Positions 7,745 to 14,915 of a stretch of 28,399 nucleotides of DNA are shown here, in pieces (within the stretch, counting starts at the first letter, position 1; every line of letters starts with the position of its first letter). This DNA is from an uncultured Oscillospiraceae bacterium (GTDB taxonomy: Bacteria; Bacillota; Clostridia; Oscillospirales; Oscillospiraceae): contig CABVDR010000033.1 in NCBI GenBank assembly GCA_902497145.1, positions 1 to 28,399 of the forward strand, read 5' to 3'. The notes beneath the pieces were generated by a model. It had not been told where the DNA came from and did no database searches. It saw nothing but the letters and a program-made list of their open reading frames with translations. The translations under genes and the position numbers were made by a program.

Positions 7745-8362
7745 TCAGTACCGCCGGACTACGGCCACCACCTTGCCCAGAATCTGGGCCTTGGTGCCGT
7801 CGATGGGCTCATAGGCGTCGTTGGCCGGCATGAGCCAAACCTTGTTGTCCCGGCGGCGCAGGGTCTTCACCGTGGCCTCATCCTCAAAAAGGGCTACCAC
7901 GATCTGGCCGGACTGGGCCTCGCTCTGCCGGTGGACCACCACCAAATCGCCGGGAAGGATGCCTGCCCCCAGCATGGACTCGCCCCGCACCCGCAGGGCA
8001 AAGTGCTCCCCAGAGAGGCCCTCGGTGTCAAAGGTGAGGTAGTCCTCAATGCACTCCTCGGCCAGGATGGGGGAGCCGGCGGCCACGTTGCCCACCACGG
8101 GGATCTGGTTGGCGTGGGGGTCCGCCTCCTCGGCCACCGGTCGGGGAGATACGCCGGGCAGGGAGATGGCCCGGGTCTTGCCCTCCGCCTTGACGATGAC
8201 CCCCGCCTCCTCCAGGCCCTTCAGGTGGAAGTGGACGGTGGAGGGGGACTTGAGGCCCACGGCGGCGCCGATCTCCCGCACCGAAGGGGGATAGCCGTGC
8301 TGGGCCGTAAAATCCAGGATATAGTCGTAAATTTTTTGTTGTTTTGGGGTCAGCGTTTTCAT
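7745..8362 (-). CDS. lexA: SOS repressor LexA
   Basis: A 205-residue LexA, standard length. The N-terminal winged HTH (MKTLTPKQQKIYDYILDF..., recognition region SPSTVHFHLKGLEEAG) binds SOS boxes. The self-cleavage site is A95-G96 (VAAGSP), the catalytic serine is S129 (GESMLG) and the lysine is K166 (EATVKTLRR). RecA-stimulated autocleavage at Ala-Gly derepresses the regulon. The frame is open upstream to 8440, but ATG 8362 has a good GGAAGGAG site before it and matches the family N-terminus. It is the first gene of a lexA-ylmH operon with a LexA-type box over its promoter (8412-8450), consistent with autoregulation. Confidence 0.97.
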   Translation of the reverse strand: MKTLTPKQQKIYDYILDFTAQHGYPPSVREIGAAVGLKSPSTVHFHLKGLEEAGVIVKAEGKTRAISLPGVSPRPVAEEADPHANQIPVVGNVAAGSPILAEECIEDYLTFDTEGLSGEHFALRVRGESMLGAGILPGDLVVVHRQSEAQSGQIVVALFEDEATVKTLRRRDNKVWLMPANDAYEPIDGTKAQILGKVVAVVRRY

Positions 8363-8411
8363 AGCCAGGCTCCTTCCCGGGCAGGTTAAGCGGGCATTTT
8401 TAGGTAGAAAT

Positions 8412-8450
8412 ATTGTATCATATCCCCCTTTGGAAGTCAAACGAATGTTC
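8412..8450 (-). promoter_or_regulatory. lexA promoter with overlapping LexA box
   Basis: Reading the minus strand: -35 TTGACT (plus 8435-8440), 17-base spacer, -10 TACAAT (plus 8412-8417). The sequence GAAC-ATTC-GTTT (plus 8439-8450) overlaps the -35 and matches the Gram-positive LexA consensus GAAC-N4-GTTY. Confidence 0.82.
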
Positions 8451-8507
8451 CAAATCTATAAAAATTGAAACAAATATGAACAAATTTTGAATCCGCCGTT
8501 TCCCGCC

Positions 8508-8556
8508 TTGACATTTCCGCTTCCCGTGCTAGAATAGTCAACATGTTAATGATTAA
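8508..8556 (+). promoter_or_regulatory. marR-ABC exporter promoter with candidate operator
   Basis: -35 TTGACA (8508-8513), 16-base spacer, -10 TAGAAT (8530-8535). About 10 bases past the -10 lies a perfect palindrome TTAAT-G-ATTAA (8546-8556), placed where a MarR-type repressor would block transcription initiation. The operator assignment is inference. Confidence 0.75.
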
Positions 8557-8597
8557 GCCGTTAACGAAAGTTGCCGAAGGAGAAAGGAGGGAACTGT

Positions 8598-9056
8598 GTG
8601 GCCAGCCTGACCATCGACTTGGGGATGCTGGAGCACAAGCTCCATCAGGCCCACCGCAGTGCGGTGCAGGCGGAGCTGAATGCGGCCGGTCTGCAGGAGG
8701 TGGGACACCCCCTGCTTCTTTGCATTCTGCGCAGCGCCGGAGACCGATGTCCCGACGGACAGATCCAGGCCCAACGGGAGCTGGCCCAGATGCTGGACAT
8801 CTCCCCGGCGGCAGTGGCCACGTCGCTGAAGTCACTGGAGAAAAACGGGTATATCCACCGGGAACCGGAGCCCGGCGACGCCCGGCGAAACCGGGTACGG
8901 CTGACCGACAAAGGCCAGCAGGCGGTGGACGACTGCTTTGCCTGTCTGCAGCGGGTGAGCCGGCGGATGTACGCCGGATTTACCACCCAGGAGCAGACCC
9001 AGCTGTACAATTACTACCTGCGGGCGCTGGATAATCTCCGTCTGGAGTCCCAATAA
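8598..9056 (+). CDS. MarR-family transcriptional regulator of the adjacent ABC exporter
   Basis: A 152-residue winged-helix regulator. The HTH is QRELAQMLDISPAAVATSLKSLEKNGYIHREPEPGDARRNRVRLT, with the MarR wing DARRNRVRLT, flanked by N- and C-terminal dimerisation helices (SLTIDLGMLEHKLHQAHRS; LYNYYLRALDNLRLES). I use GTG 8598 because AGGAGG (8585-8590) stands 7 bases before it; an upstream TTG at 8571 lacks such a site. The gene is followed by two ABC exporter halves on the same strand, a common MarR-regulated multidrug arrangement. It probably represses its own operon through the palindrome at 8546-8556 until a ligand binds; the ligand is unknown. Confidence 0.92.
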   Translation: MASLTIDLGMLEHKLHQAHRSAVQAELNAAGLQEVGHPLLLCILRSAGDRCPDGQIQAQRELAQMLDISPAAVATSLKSLEKNGYIHREPEPGDARRNRVRLTDKGQQAVDDCFACLQRVSRRMYAGFTTQEQTQLYNYYLRALDNLRLESQ

Positions 9057-9109
9057 TCCCTGATCCGCCCCGCCCAATGCGGCGGCGGGGAAAGAAAGGA
9101 AGATTTGAC

Positions 9110-10849
9110 TTGCTTCAACTGTTTTTGACCCATCTCCAGGGGTATAAAAGGCAGGCCATCAAGGCCCCCATCCTGATTATCCTGGAAGTCATCTGCGAGC
9201 TGCTGCTCCCCCTGGTGATGTCGGAAATTGTGGATACCGCCATCCCCAGCGGCGATGTGAACTACATTTTTAAAATGGGCCTGATCATGCTGGCCCTGGC
9301 CGCAGTATCCATGGCCTGCGGTGTGCTTGCCTCCAAGTATGCGGCCTTTGCCAGCCAGGGCTTCGGCGCCAACCTGCGCCAGTGCCTGTTCAACAAGGTG
9401 CAGGAGTTTTCCTTTGCCGACATTGACCGCTTCTCTTCCGCCTCCCTCATCACCCGTATGACCAACGACGTCAACGCCATGACCATGATGTTGGCCATGG
9501 GCCTTCGTATGCTGGTCCGGGCCCCGGTGATGCTGGTGGCCGCATTGTGCATCAGCTTTACCCTAAATGCCAAGCTGGCGTTGGTGCTGGTAGTGGTCAT
9601 TCCCCTGATGCTCATCGCCGTGGGCGGACTGATGTTTATGTGTACCCGCCTGTTTGAGGCCATGCAGAAGAAGATCGATAACCTGAACAACACCCTCCAG
9701 GAGAACCTGGTGGCCATTCGGGTGGTCAAGATCTTTGTGCGGGCGGATTTTGAGCGGAAAAAGTTTAAAAAGTCCAACGATGAGCTGATGGACGCCGCCC
9801 TGGCGGTAGGTCTGCGTATCATCGCCATTCTGCCCATTATGATGCTGGCCATGAACGGTGCCACCGTGGCGGTGCTGTATTTCGGCGGCCGGATGGTCAT
9901 GGGCGGCACCTTCCTGGTGGGCGACCTGCAGGCCTTCATCAACTACATTGTCCAGATCCTCATGAGCGTAATGATGGTGGCCATGTCCCTGCTGCAGCTC
10001 TCCCGTGCCCAGGCCTGTGCCCACCGGATTAACGAGGTCCTGAACACCGAGCCCTCCGTGGAGGATAAGCCCAACGCCAAGGAGCAGGCTCTGCCCGCGC
10101 CCCGGGGCGAGGTGGAGTTCCGGGATGTGTCCTTCCGGTATGTGGCCACCGGCACCGGTGACGACGTGCTCTCCCACATCAGCTTTGATGTCAAGCCCGG
10201 GCAATTTGTGGCCCTGGTGGGCGGCACCGGCACCGGCAAGTCCTCCCTGGTAAACCTCATTCCCCGGTTCTATGACGTCACCGGCGGCGCGGTGCTGCTG
10301 GACGGCGTGGACGTGCGGGACTACCCCCTGGAGGAGCTGAGAAGCCGCATCGGCATGGTGCTCCAGACCAACGTGCTGTTTACCGGCACCATCCGGGAGA
10401 ACCTGAAGTGGGGCAAGGAGGACGCCACTGAGGAGGAGATCATCCAGGCGGCCAAGGACGCCCAGGCCTACGACTTCATCATGGCCCTGCCCGACGGCTT
10501 TGACACCATGCTCACCCAGGGCGGCACCAACGTCTCCGGTGGTCAGAAGCAGCGGCTCTGCATCGCCCGGGCCATGCTGCGCAAACCCGCGGTGCTGATT
10601 TTGGATGACTCCACCTCCGCTGTGGACTCCGCCACCGAGGCGGCCATCCGGGAGTCCTTCGCCAAGAACCTGAAGGACACCACTGTCATCATCATTGCCC
10701 AGCGCATTTCCTCGGTGCAGTACGCCGACGAGATCCTCATCCTGGAGGACGACCACATCGCCGCCCAGGGTACCCACGACGAGCTGCTTAAGAGCAGCCC
10801 CATTTATCAGGAAATCTATCAATCTCAGCAGGAAGGGGTGGGTGAATAA
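9110..10849 (+). CDS. Heterodimeric ABC exporter subunit, degenerate-site half
   Basis: A 579-residue fused TMD-NBD exporter half. Six membrane segments span about residues 10-300; the NBD follows with Walker A GGTGTGKSS (K377), Q-loop region VLQTNVLFTGTIREN, and canonical signature VSGGQKQRL. Two catalytic residues deviate: Walker B is LILDDS, with Asp at 500 in place of the catalytic Glu, and the H-loop is AQRISS, with Gln531 instead of His. That is the pattern of the non-hydrolytic site in heterodimers such as TM287/288. I chose TTG 9110 because AAGGAAG lies 7 bases upstream; an ATG at 9077 is in frame but has no ribosome site. The stop overlaps the next start (TAATG). Drug or peptide export is the likely role; the substrate is unknown. 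Confidence 0.9.
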   Translation: MLQLFLTHLQGYKRQAIKAPILIILEVICELLLPLVMSEIVDTAIPSGDVNYIFKMGLIMLALAAVSMACGVLASKYAAFASQGFGANLRQCLFNKVQEFSFADIDRFSSASLITRMTNDVNAMTMMLAMGLRMLVRAPVMLVAALCISFTLNAKLALVLVVVIPLMLIAVGGLMFMCTRLFEAMQKKIDNLNNTLQENLVAIRVVKIFVRADFERKKFKKSNDELMDAALAVGLRIIAILPIMMLAMNGATVAVLYFGGRMVMGGTFLVGDLQAFINYIVQILMSVMMVAMSLLQLSRAQACAHRINEVLNTEPSVEDKPNAKEQALPAPRGEVEFRDVSFRYVATGTGDDVLSHISFDVKPGQFVALVGGTGTGKSSLVNLIPRFYDVTGGAVLLDGVDVRDYPLEELRSRIGMVLQTNVLFTGTIRENLKWGKEDATEEEIIQAAKDAQAYDFIMALPDGFDTMLTQGGTNVSGGQKQRLCIARAMLRKPAVLILDDSTSAVDSATEAAIRESFAKNLKDTTVIIIAQRISSVQYADEILILEDDHIAAQGTHDELLKSSPIYQEIYQSQQEGVGE

Positions 10850-13005
10850 TGCCGGGACCTAATCACGCCCCCAGAGGGGGATATCAGAAGCCCAAGAACA
10901 TGGGCAAGACCATTGGCCGTCTGCTGGGCTACCTCACCCGCAGCAAGCTGCCGCTGCTGGCGGTGCTGGGCTGCCTGGTGATCTCGGTGTGCACCAACCT
11001 GGGCGGTTCCTATATGATGCGCGGCATTATCAACGACTTTATCTGGTCTGGCTGCACCGACGTGGCCGGTCTGGCCAAGTCCATCGCCATGCTGGTAGGG
11101 GTCTACCTTCTGGGCTGTTTGGCCACCTACGGCCAGTCGGCCACCATGGTGCGCCTGGCCCAGCGGGGCGTCAACCGCCTGCGCAAGGACCTGTTCGACA
11201 AGCTGCAGGATCTGCCTTTGTCCTACTTTGACCAGCATCCCCACGGCGAGCTCATGAGCCGTTTCACCAACGACGCGGACAACGTGCAGCTGGCCCTGGA
11301 GCAGAGCGTGGTCTCCCTGTGCTCCAGTTGTCTGATGTTTGTGGGTCTGGTGTGCCTGATGCTCTTCATCAACTGGAAGCTGTTTATCGTCACCGCTGTG
11401 CTGCTCATTGTGACCATCCAGCTCTTCAAGCGTCTGGGCGGCCGCAGCCGCAAGTTCTATCAGCAGCAGCAGGCTGCTCTGGGTGATGTGAACGGCAACA
11501 TCCAGGAGATGATCGAGGGCCTGAAGGTGGTCAAGGCCTTTACCCACGAGGAGAAGGCCAAGGAGGAGTTCCAAAAGCTCAACGAGACCTACCGGGACGC
11601 CGCCCAGAAGGCCAACTACTACTCCACCATGATCATGCCTGTCTCTGGCAACCTCATGAACATCAGCTACGCCCTCACCGCCGCATTCGGCGGACTGCTG
11701 TCTGTCCTCCAGGGCTTCGACCTGGGCGGCCTGGTGGTCTACCTCAACTACTCCAAGCAGGTGGGCCAGCCCCTCAACCAGATCTCCCAGCAGATGACCA
11801 CCCTCCTGTCCGCCCTGGCGGGCGCGGAGCGGATCTTTGAGGTCATGGATACCCAGCCCGAGGTGGATCAGGGTACCGTCACCCTGGTGGGGGCGGAGAA
11901 GGACGCCAACGGCACCCTGCGGGAGTACACCGGCACCGGCCGGCCCCATACCTGGGCCTGGAAGACCCCCCGCAGCGCGGGGATGTCCCTGGTGCCTGTG
12001 CTCATCGGTCCGGATGATACCCCCATTGAGCTGGGCCAGGCGGTGCGGGAGAAGAACGGCCTGAAGCTGCTGCCGCCCCACCAGGAGTCCGACCAGGGCA
12101 TCTGGGTCCGGGTGGAGCCCGACGGCACCCTCACTCAGGTCACCGATATGGCGGCGCTGGCCGACCACGGCTGGGCCTGGAAGTACCCCGACCGGGAGGG
12201 AAAGAACACCCTGCACATCATTCGGGGCACTGTGCGCAATGTGCCCGGGGAGGACTGCTACCTCACCGAGCTGAAGGGCGCGGTGCGCTTCAACCACGTG
12301 GACTTCTCCTACGTCCCCGGCAAGCGCATTCTGAAGGACGTGTCGGTGTACGCCAACCCGGGCCAGAAGATCGCCTTCGTAGGCTCCACCGGCGCGGGCA
12401 AGACCACCATCACCAACCTTATCAACCGCTTCTACGAGATCGAGGGCGGCCTCATCACCTACGACGGCATCGACGTGAAGGCCATCCGCAAGGACGACCT
12501 GCGCCGCTCTCTGGGCGCGGTGCTCCAGGATACCCACCTGTTCACCGGCACCATCATGGATAATATCCGCTACGGCCGCCTGGATGCCACCGACGAGGAG
12601 TGCATCGCCGCCGCCAAGAGCGCCAACGCCCATTCCTTCATCCGCCGCCTGCCCGACGGCTACAACACCATGGTTACCGGCGACGGCGCCAACCTCAGCC
12701 AGGGCCAGCGGCAGCTGCTGGCCATCGCCCGGGCCGCCGTGGCCGATCCCCCGGTGATGATCCTGGACGAGGCCACCTCCTCCATCGATACCCGTACCGA
12801 GCGGCACATCGAGCAGGGCATGGACGCCCTGATGGAGGGCCGCACCGTCTTTGTCATCGCCCACCGCCTGTCCACCGTGCGCAACTCTAACTGCATCGTC
12901 GTCATCGAGCACGGCGAAATTCAGGAGAAGGGTGACCACCAGCAGCTGCTGGACCAGAAGGGCCGCTACTACCAGCTGTATACCGGCCAGTTCCAGCTGA
13001 GCTGA
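10849..13005 (+). CDS. Heterodimeric ABC exporter subunit, consensus-site half with large linker insert
   Basis: A 718-residue exporter half, about 130 longer than its partner. TMD about residues 20-330; NBD from L475 (LKGAVRFNHVDFSYVPGK). Walker A GSTGAGKTT (K518), Walker B MILDEATS with catalytic E641, and H-loop AHRLSTV are intact, but the signature is LSQGQ, a known variant. Paired with the preceding subunit this gives one consensus site (this Walker A/B with the partner's VSGGQ) and one degenerate site. Between EVMDTQPEVD (about 340) and residue 474 lies an insert with two WAWK motifs (369-372 and 442-445). It overlaps the preceding gene by one base, so the two are stoichiometrically coupled, and it ends at a strong terminator. 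Confidence 0.92.
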   Translation: MPGPNHAPRGGYQKPKNMGKTIGRLLGYLTRSKLPLLAVLGCLVISVCTNLGGSYMMRGIINDFIWSGCTDVAGLAKSIAMLVGVYLLGCLATYGQSATMVRLAQRGVNRLRKDLFDKLQDLPLSYFDQHPHGELMSRFTNDADNVQLALEQSVVSLCSSCLMFVGLVCLMLFINWKLFIVTAVLLIVTIQLFKRLGGRSRKFYQQQQAALGDVNGNIQEMIEGLKVVKAFTHEEKAKEEFQKLNETYRDAAQKANYYSTMIMPVSGNLMNISYALTAAFGGLLSVLQGFDLGGLVVYLNYSKQVGQPLNQISQQMTTLLSALAGAERIFEVMDTQPEVDQGTVTLVGAEKDANGTLREYTGTGRPHTWAWKTPRSAGMSLVPVLIGPDDTPIELGQAVREKNGLKLLPPHQESDQGIWVRVEPDGTLTQVTDMAALADHGWAWKYPDREGKNTLHIIRGTVRNVPGEDCYLTELKGAVRFNHVDFSYVPGKRILKDVSVYANPGQKIAFVGSTGAGKTTITNLINRFYEIEGGLITYDGIDVKAIRKDDLRRSLGAVLQDTHLFTGTIMDNIRYGRLDATDEECIAAAKSANAHSFIRRLPDGYNTMVTGDGANLSQGQRQLLAIARAAVADPPVMILDEATSSIDTRTERHIEQGMDALMEGRTVFVIAHRLSTVRNSNCIVVIEHGEIQEKGDHQQLLDQKGRYYQLYTGQFQLS

Positions 13006-13018
13006 GCTTTTCAAGCAT

Positions 13019-13050
13019 AAAAAAAGACCGCCAGACGGCGGTCTTTTTTT
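13019..13050. terminator. Bidirectional terminator after ABC exporter / after mntP
   Basis: GACCGCC (13026-13032), loop AGAC, GGCGGTC (13037-13043), flanked by seven A before and seven T after, so it works on both strands; it serves the convergent exporter operon and mntP. Confidence 0.93.
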
Positions 13051-13052
13051 GC

Positions 13053-13613
13053 TTAAATCAGCCCCAGGTGCTCCACCAGAATCTTGCAGCCCATCAGGAT
13101 CAGAACAATACCACCGGCCAGTTCGGCCCGGGACTTGCCCCGCTCGCCCACAACGCCCCCCGCTTTCACTCCGATGGCGGAGAGCACGAAGGTGGTCACC
13201 CCAATGAGAGCGATGGCCCAGTAGATGTTGACCCGGAGGAAGGCGAAGGTGATGCCCACGGTGAGGGCGTCGATGCTGGTGGCCACCGCCAGGGGCAGCA
13301 TGGCCTTGGGCGCGAAGGAGGCTCCCACCTCTTCTTCCTCCTGGCTGCGGGACTCCCGCACCATGTTGGCGCCAATGAGGCCCAGCAGCAAAAAGGCGAT
13401 CCAGTGGTCAATGCTGGTGATGAAGCTCTGGAACCGGGAGCCCAGCAGCCACCCCAGAAAGGGCATCAGGGCCTGAAAGCCGCCAAACCAGATTCCGGCC
13501 GTGAGGGCGTGGCTCACACGCACCCGCCCCGCCGACAGCCCCTTGCACACCGACACGGCAAAGGCATCCATGGACAGACCCACCGCAATGATAAACAGCT
13601 CCCAAATACTCAT
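13053..13613 (-). CDS. mntP: Manganese efflux pump MntP
   Basis: A 186-residue, six-helix membrane protein of the MntP (DUF204) family, usual length. The first helix contains GLSMDAFAVSVCKG with the conserved D16; the repeated half has ATSIDALTVGITFAF with D115, the two-repeat architecture of the family. A Glu-rich loop (SQEEEEVG, around residue 90) separates the halves. It exports Mn2+ from the cytoplasm when the metal is in excess. The assignment is supported by a yybP-ykoY-type manganese riboswitch in the leader (13681-13758) followed by an intrinsic terminator, so transcription should be switched on by Mn2+. It is monocistronic and ends at a shared terminator. Confidence 0.95.
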   Translation of the reverse strand: MSIWELFIIAVGLSMDAFAVSVCKGLSAGRVRVSHALTAGIWFGGFQALMPFLGWLLGSRFQSFITSIDHWIAFLLLGLIGANMVRESRSQEEEEVGASFAPKAMLPLAVATSIDALTVGITFAFLRVNIYWAIALIGVTTFVLSAIGVKAGGVVGERGKSRAELAGGIVLILMGCKILVEHLGLI

Positions 13614-13633
13614 AAAAACTCCTCTCTGCCGGC

Positions 13634-13672
13634 AAAAAAACGAGACTTATCCGTTCTCACGGATAAGTCTCG
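13634..13672 (-). terminator. Riboswitch expression-platform terminator upstream of mntP
   Basis: On the minus strand CGAGACTTATCCG pairs with CGGATAAGTCTCG (13660-13672 / 13641-13653), loop of 6, followed by seven T (13634-13640). It lies between the aptamer and the mntP ribosome site, so it must be bypassed for expression. Confidence 0.9.
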
Positions 13673-13680
13673 TCATGTAA

Positions 13681-13758
13681 AACAAAGCCAGAGGTTCCAA
13701 AACCCCAGTATGTTGACCTTGCTACGCGGGGAGACCCGCGCCGACTACTCCCTTATGT
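13681..13758 (-). ncRNA. yybP-ykoY manganese riboswitch
   Basis: Read on the minus strand, the leader has AAGGGAGTAGTC near its 5' end and GGTCAACATACTGG in the second arm, the two conserved docking-loop signatures of the yybP-ykoY aptamer, with a GC hairpin (CGCGGG...CCCGCG) between. The outer ends ACAtAAG and CTTTGT can pair as P1. The downstream gene is mntP, the classic target of this riboswitch in E. coli. In the family Mn2+ bridges the two loops and favours expression of efflux genes. Exact boundaries are approximate. Confidence 0.82.
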
Positions 13759-13766
13759 GTAGGGGG

Positions 13767-13796
13767 ATGGTATCATGGTTTAGGGGGATTAGTCAA
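13767..13796 (-). promoter_or_regulatory. mntP leader promoter
   Basis: Minus strand -35 TTGACT (plus 13791-13796) and an extended -10 TGATACCAT (TACCAT at plus 13767-13772), spacer 18. It would start the transcript shortly before the riboswitch aptamer. Confidence 0.6.
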
Positions 13797-13826
13797 GACA
13801 AACTGTGTCGAAGAGAAAATTTAGGC

Positions 13827-14180
13827 TCAAAACTTTTCCAGCTTCTCCAGATCCATGACAAACACAGTCACGCCGCCCAGCTCCACATTGACGGGCACCG
13901 AGGGCATGGCGGCGGCATACTGGCTGCCGGTGGGCATAGCCACGTTGGAGTAGATGGTCTGCTTGCGCTTGCCGGCACACTGCTTCAAAATTTCCAGGGC
14001 CTTGTCCAGCTGGTCAGCGGGCACGCCCAACATAATGGTGATGTTCTTTTTCTTCCAGAAGCCGCCGGTGGAACTGAGCATAGTGACAAAAAAACCGTTT
14101 TTGTTCAGCTGGGTGACAGTGGCGTCGTAATCGTCCTCCTGAACCACGGCCATAATAAGTTTGTTGTTGACAGTATCCAT
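13827..14180 (-). CDS. darA: Cyclic-di-AMP receptor, DarA/PstA family
   Basis: A 117-residue PII-like protein. The core NKLIMAVVQEDDYDATVTQLNKNGFFVTMLSSTGGFWKKKNITIMLGV carries the family signature (SSTGGF after the second strand, then the basic loop), followed by the helix DKALEILKQC and the closing strand VTVFVMDLEKLEKF. Such proteins form trimers that bind c-di-AMP between subunits and relay the signal to unknown partners. The start ATGGATACTGTC matches a slightly extended family N-terminus; the ribosome site (GCGAGG) is weak. It stands alone, divergent from the SigV-like sigma operon, about 240 bases apart. c-di-AMP controls osmotic and cell-wall homeostasis in Bacillota, so this neighbourhood is thematically consistent. 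Confidence 0.93.
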   Translation of the reverse strand: MDTVNNKLIMAVVQEDDYDATVTQLNKNGFFVTMLSSTGGFWKKKNITIMLGVPADQLDKALEILKQCAGKRKQTIYSNVAMPTGSQYAAAMPSVPVNVELGGVTVFVMDLEKLEKF

Positions 14181-14333
14181 GGCTGGTACCTCGCTCTCGT
14201 GAAGATGTAACCGTCCTGTAGTAGACTGGGGGACGGCGGAATGGTATCCTTAGACCATATGATACAACATCTGCCGGGAAAAGAAAAGCAGGAATTGGCG
14301 CAGACCCATCCCGGCAAAAAATTGATTCCAATT

Positions 14334-14360
14334 TGTAACCTTTTTCCTCACAGTACCGTC
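14334..14360 (+). promoter_or_regulatory. ECF-type promoter of the sigma/anti-sigma operon
   Basis: TGTAAC (14334-14339), 17-base spacer with a T-rich 5' part, then CGTC (14357-14360). This is the -35/-10 pattern of Bacillus ECF sigma promoters (SigV/SigW/SigX type), 57 bases before the sigma start, suggesting positive autoregulation. Confidence 0.75.
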
Positions 14361-14417
14361 TTAAGAGGTGATCAGCTGATTCACCCCAAGCCAAGAGAAA
14401 GGAGTCCGCCCCCGCCT

Positions 14418-14906
14418 ATGGCCACCCAGCTCATGGACAAGGAAACCTTCTGCACGCTGATCTTAGCGAACCAAAATGCCATGTACCGCGCCGCCCGCTC
14501 CATTCTGAGCAGTCCCGAGGACGTGGAGGACGCGGTGCAGGAGGCCGTCTGTGCCGCCTTTGCCCACCGGGGAGACTTGCGGGACCCCCAGCGTTTTAAA
14601 CCATGGCTGCTGCGCATCGTGGTCAACACCTGTTATGAGATCTGCCGCAAGCAGAAGAAGGTTGTGGACCTGAGCCAGGTGGAGGGGGTTCTGGAGGCCC
14701 CCAACGCCGACCCCACCGAGTCCATCTCTCTGTGGCAGGCGGTGCTGGCGCTGCCGGAGTCGCTGCGCACAGCGGTCACCTTGTTTTATTATGAGGACTG
14801 CACCGTGGCTCAGATCGCCCAGATCCTGCACATCTCCCAGGGGGCGGTGAAGCTGCGGCTCAACCGGGGACGGGCTCGTCTGCGGACGATTTTACAGGAG
14901 GATTGA
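14418..14906 (+). CDS. sigV: ECF sigma factor, SigV-like
   Basis: A 162-residue group-4 sigma factor with only regions 2 and 4. Region 2: AMYRAARSILSSPEDVEDAVQEAVCAAF and RFKPWLLRIVVNTCYEICRK; region 4: LPESLRTAVTLFYYEDCTVAQIAQILHISQGAVKLRLNRGRARLR. I used ATG 14418, where the family N-terminus begins; AAAGGAG lies rather far upstream (about 13 bases), and the frame is open to 14241 without better support. The SigV name rests on the partner gene, an RsiV-like anti-sigma factor starting 9 bases after the stop. SigV in B. subtilis and CsfV in C. difficile direct lysozyme resistance; the same output here is inferred. An ECF-type promoter (14334-14360) precedes it. Confidence 0.88.
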   Translation: MATQLMDKETFCTLILANQNAMYRAARSILSSPEDVEDAVQEAVCAAFAHRGDLRDPQRFKPWLLRIVVNTCYEICRKQKKVVDLSQVEGVLEAPNADPTESISLWQAVLALPESLRTAVTLFYYEDCTVAQIAQILHISQGAVKLRLNRGRARLRTILQED

Positions 14907-14915
14907 GGGATCACC

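Noticed and set aside
10825..13014. 729-codon minus-strand open frame opposite the second ABC exporter gene
   Set aside because: Antisense shadow of a well-supported ABC protein; its His/Gln/Gly/Val composition is that of complementary GC-rich codons.
13068..14210. 380-codon plus-strand open frame across mntP, its riboswitch and darA
   Set aside because: Crosses a riboswitch, a terminator and two minus-strand genes with clear families.
14206..14232. Second ECF-like promoter at TGTAAC 14206
   Set aside because: No CGTC-like -10 lies 16-17 bases downstream, and the only CGTC is directly adjacent.
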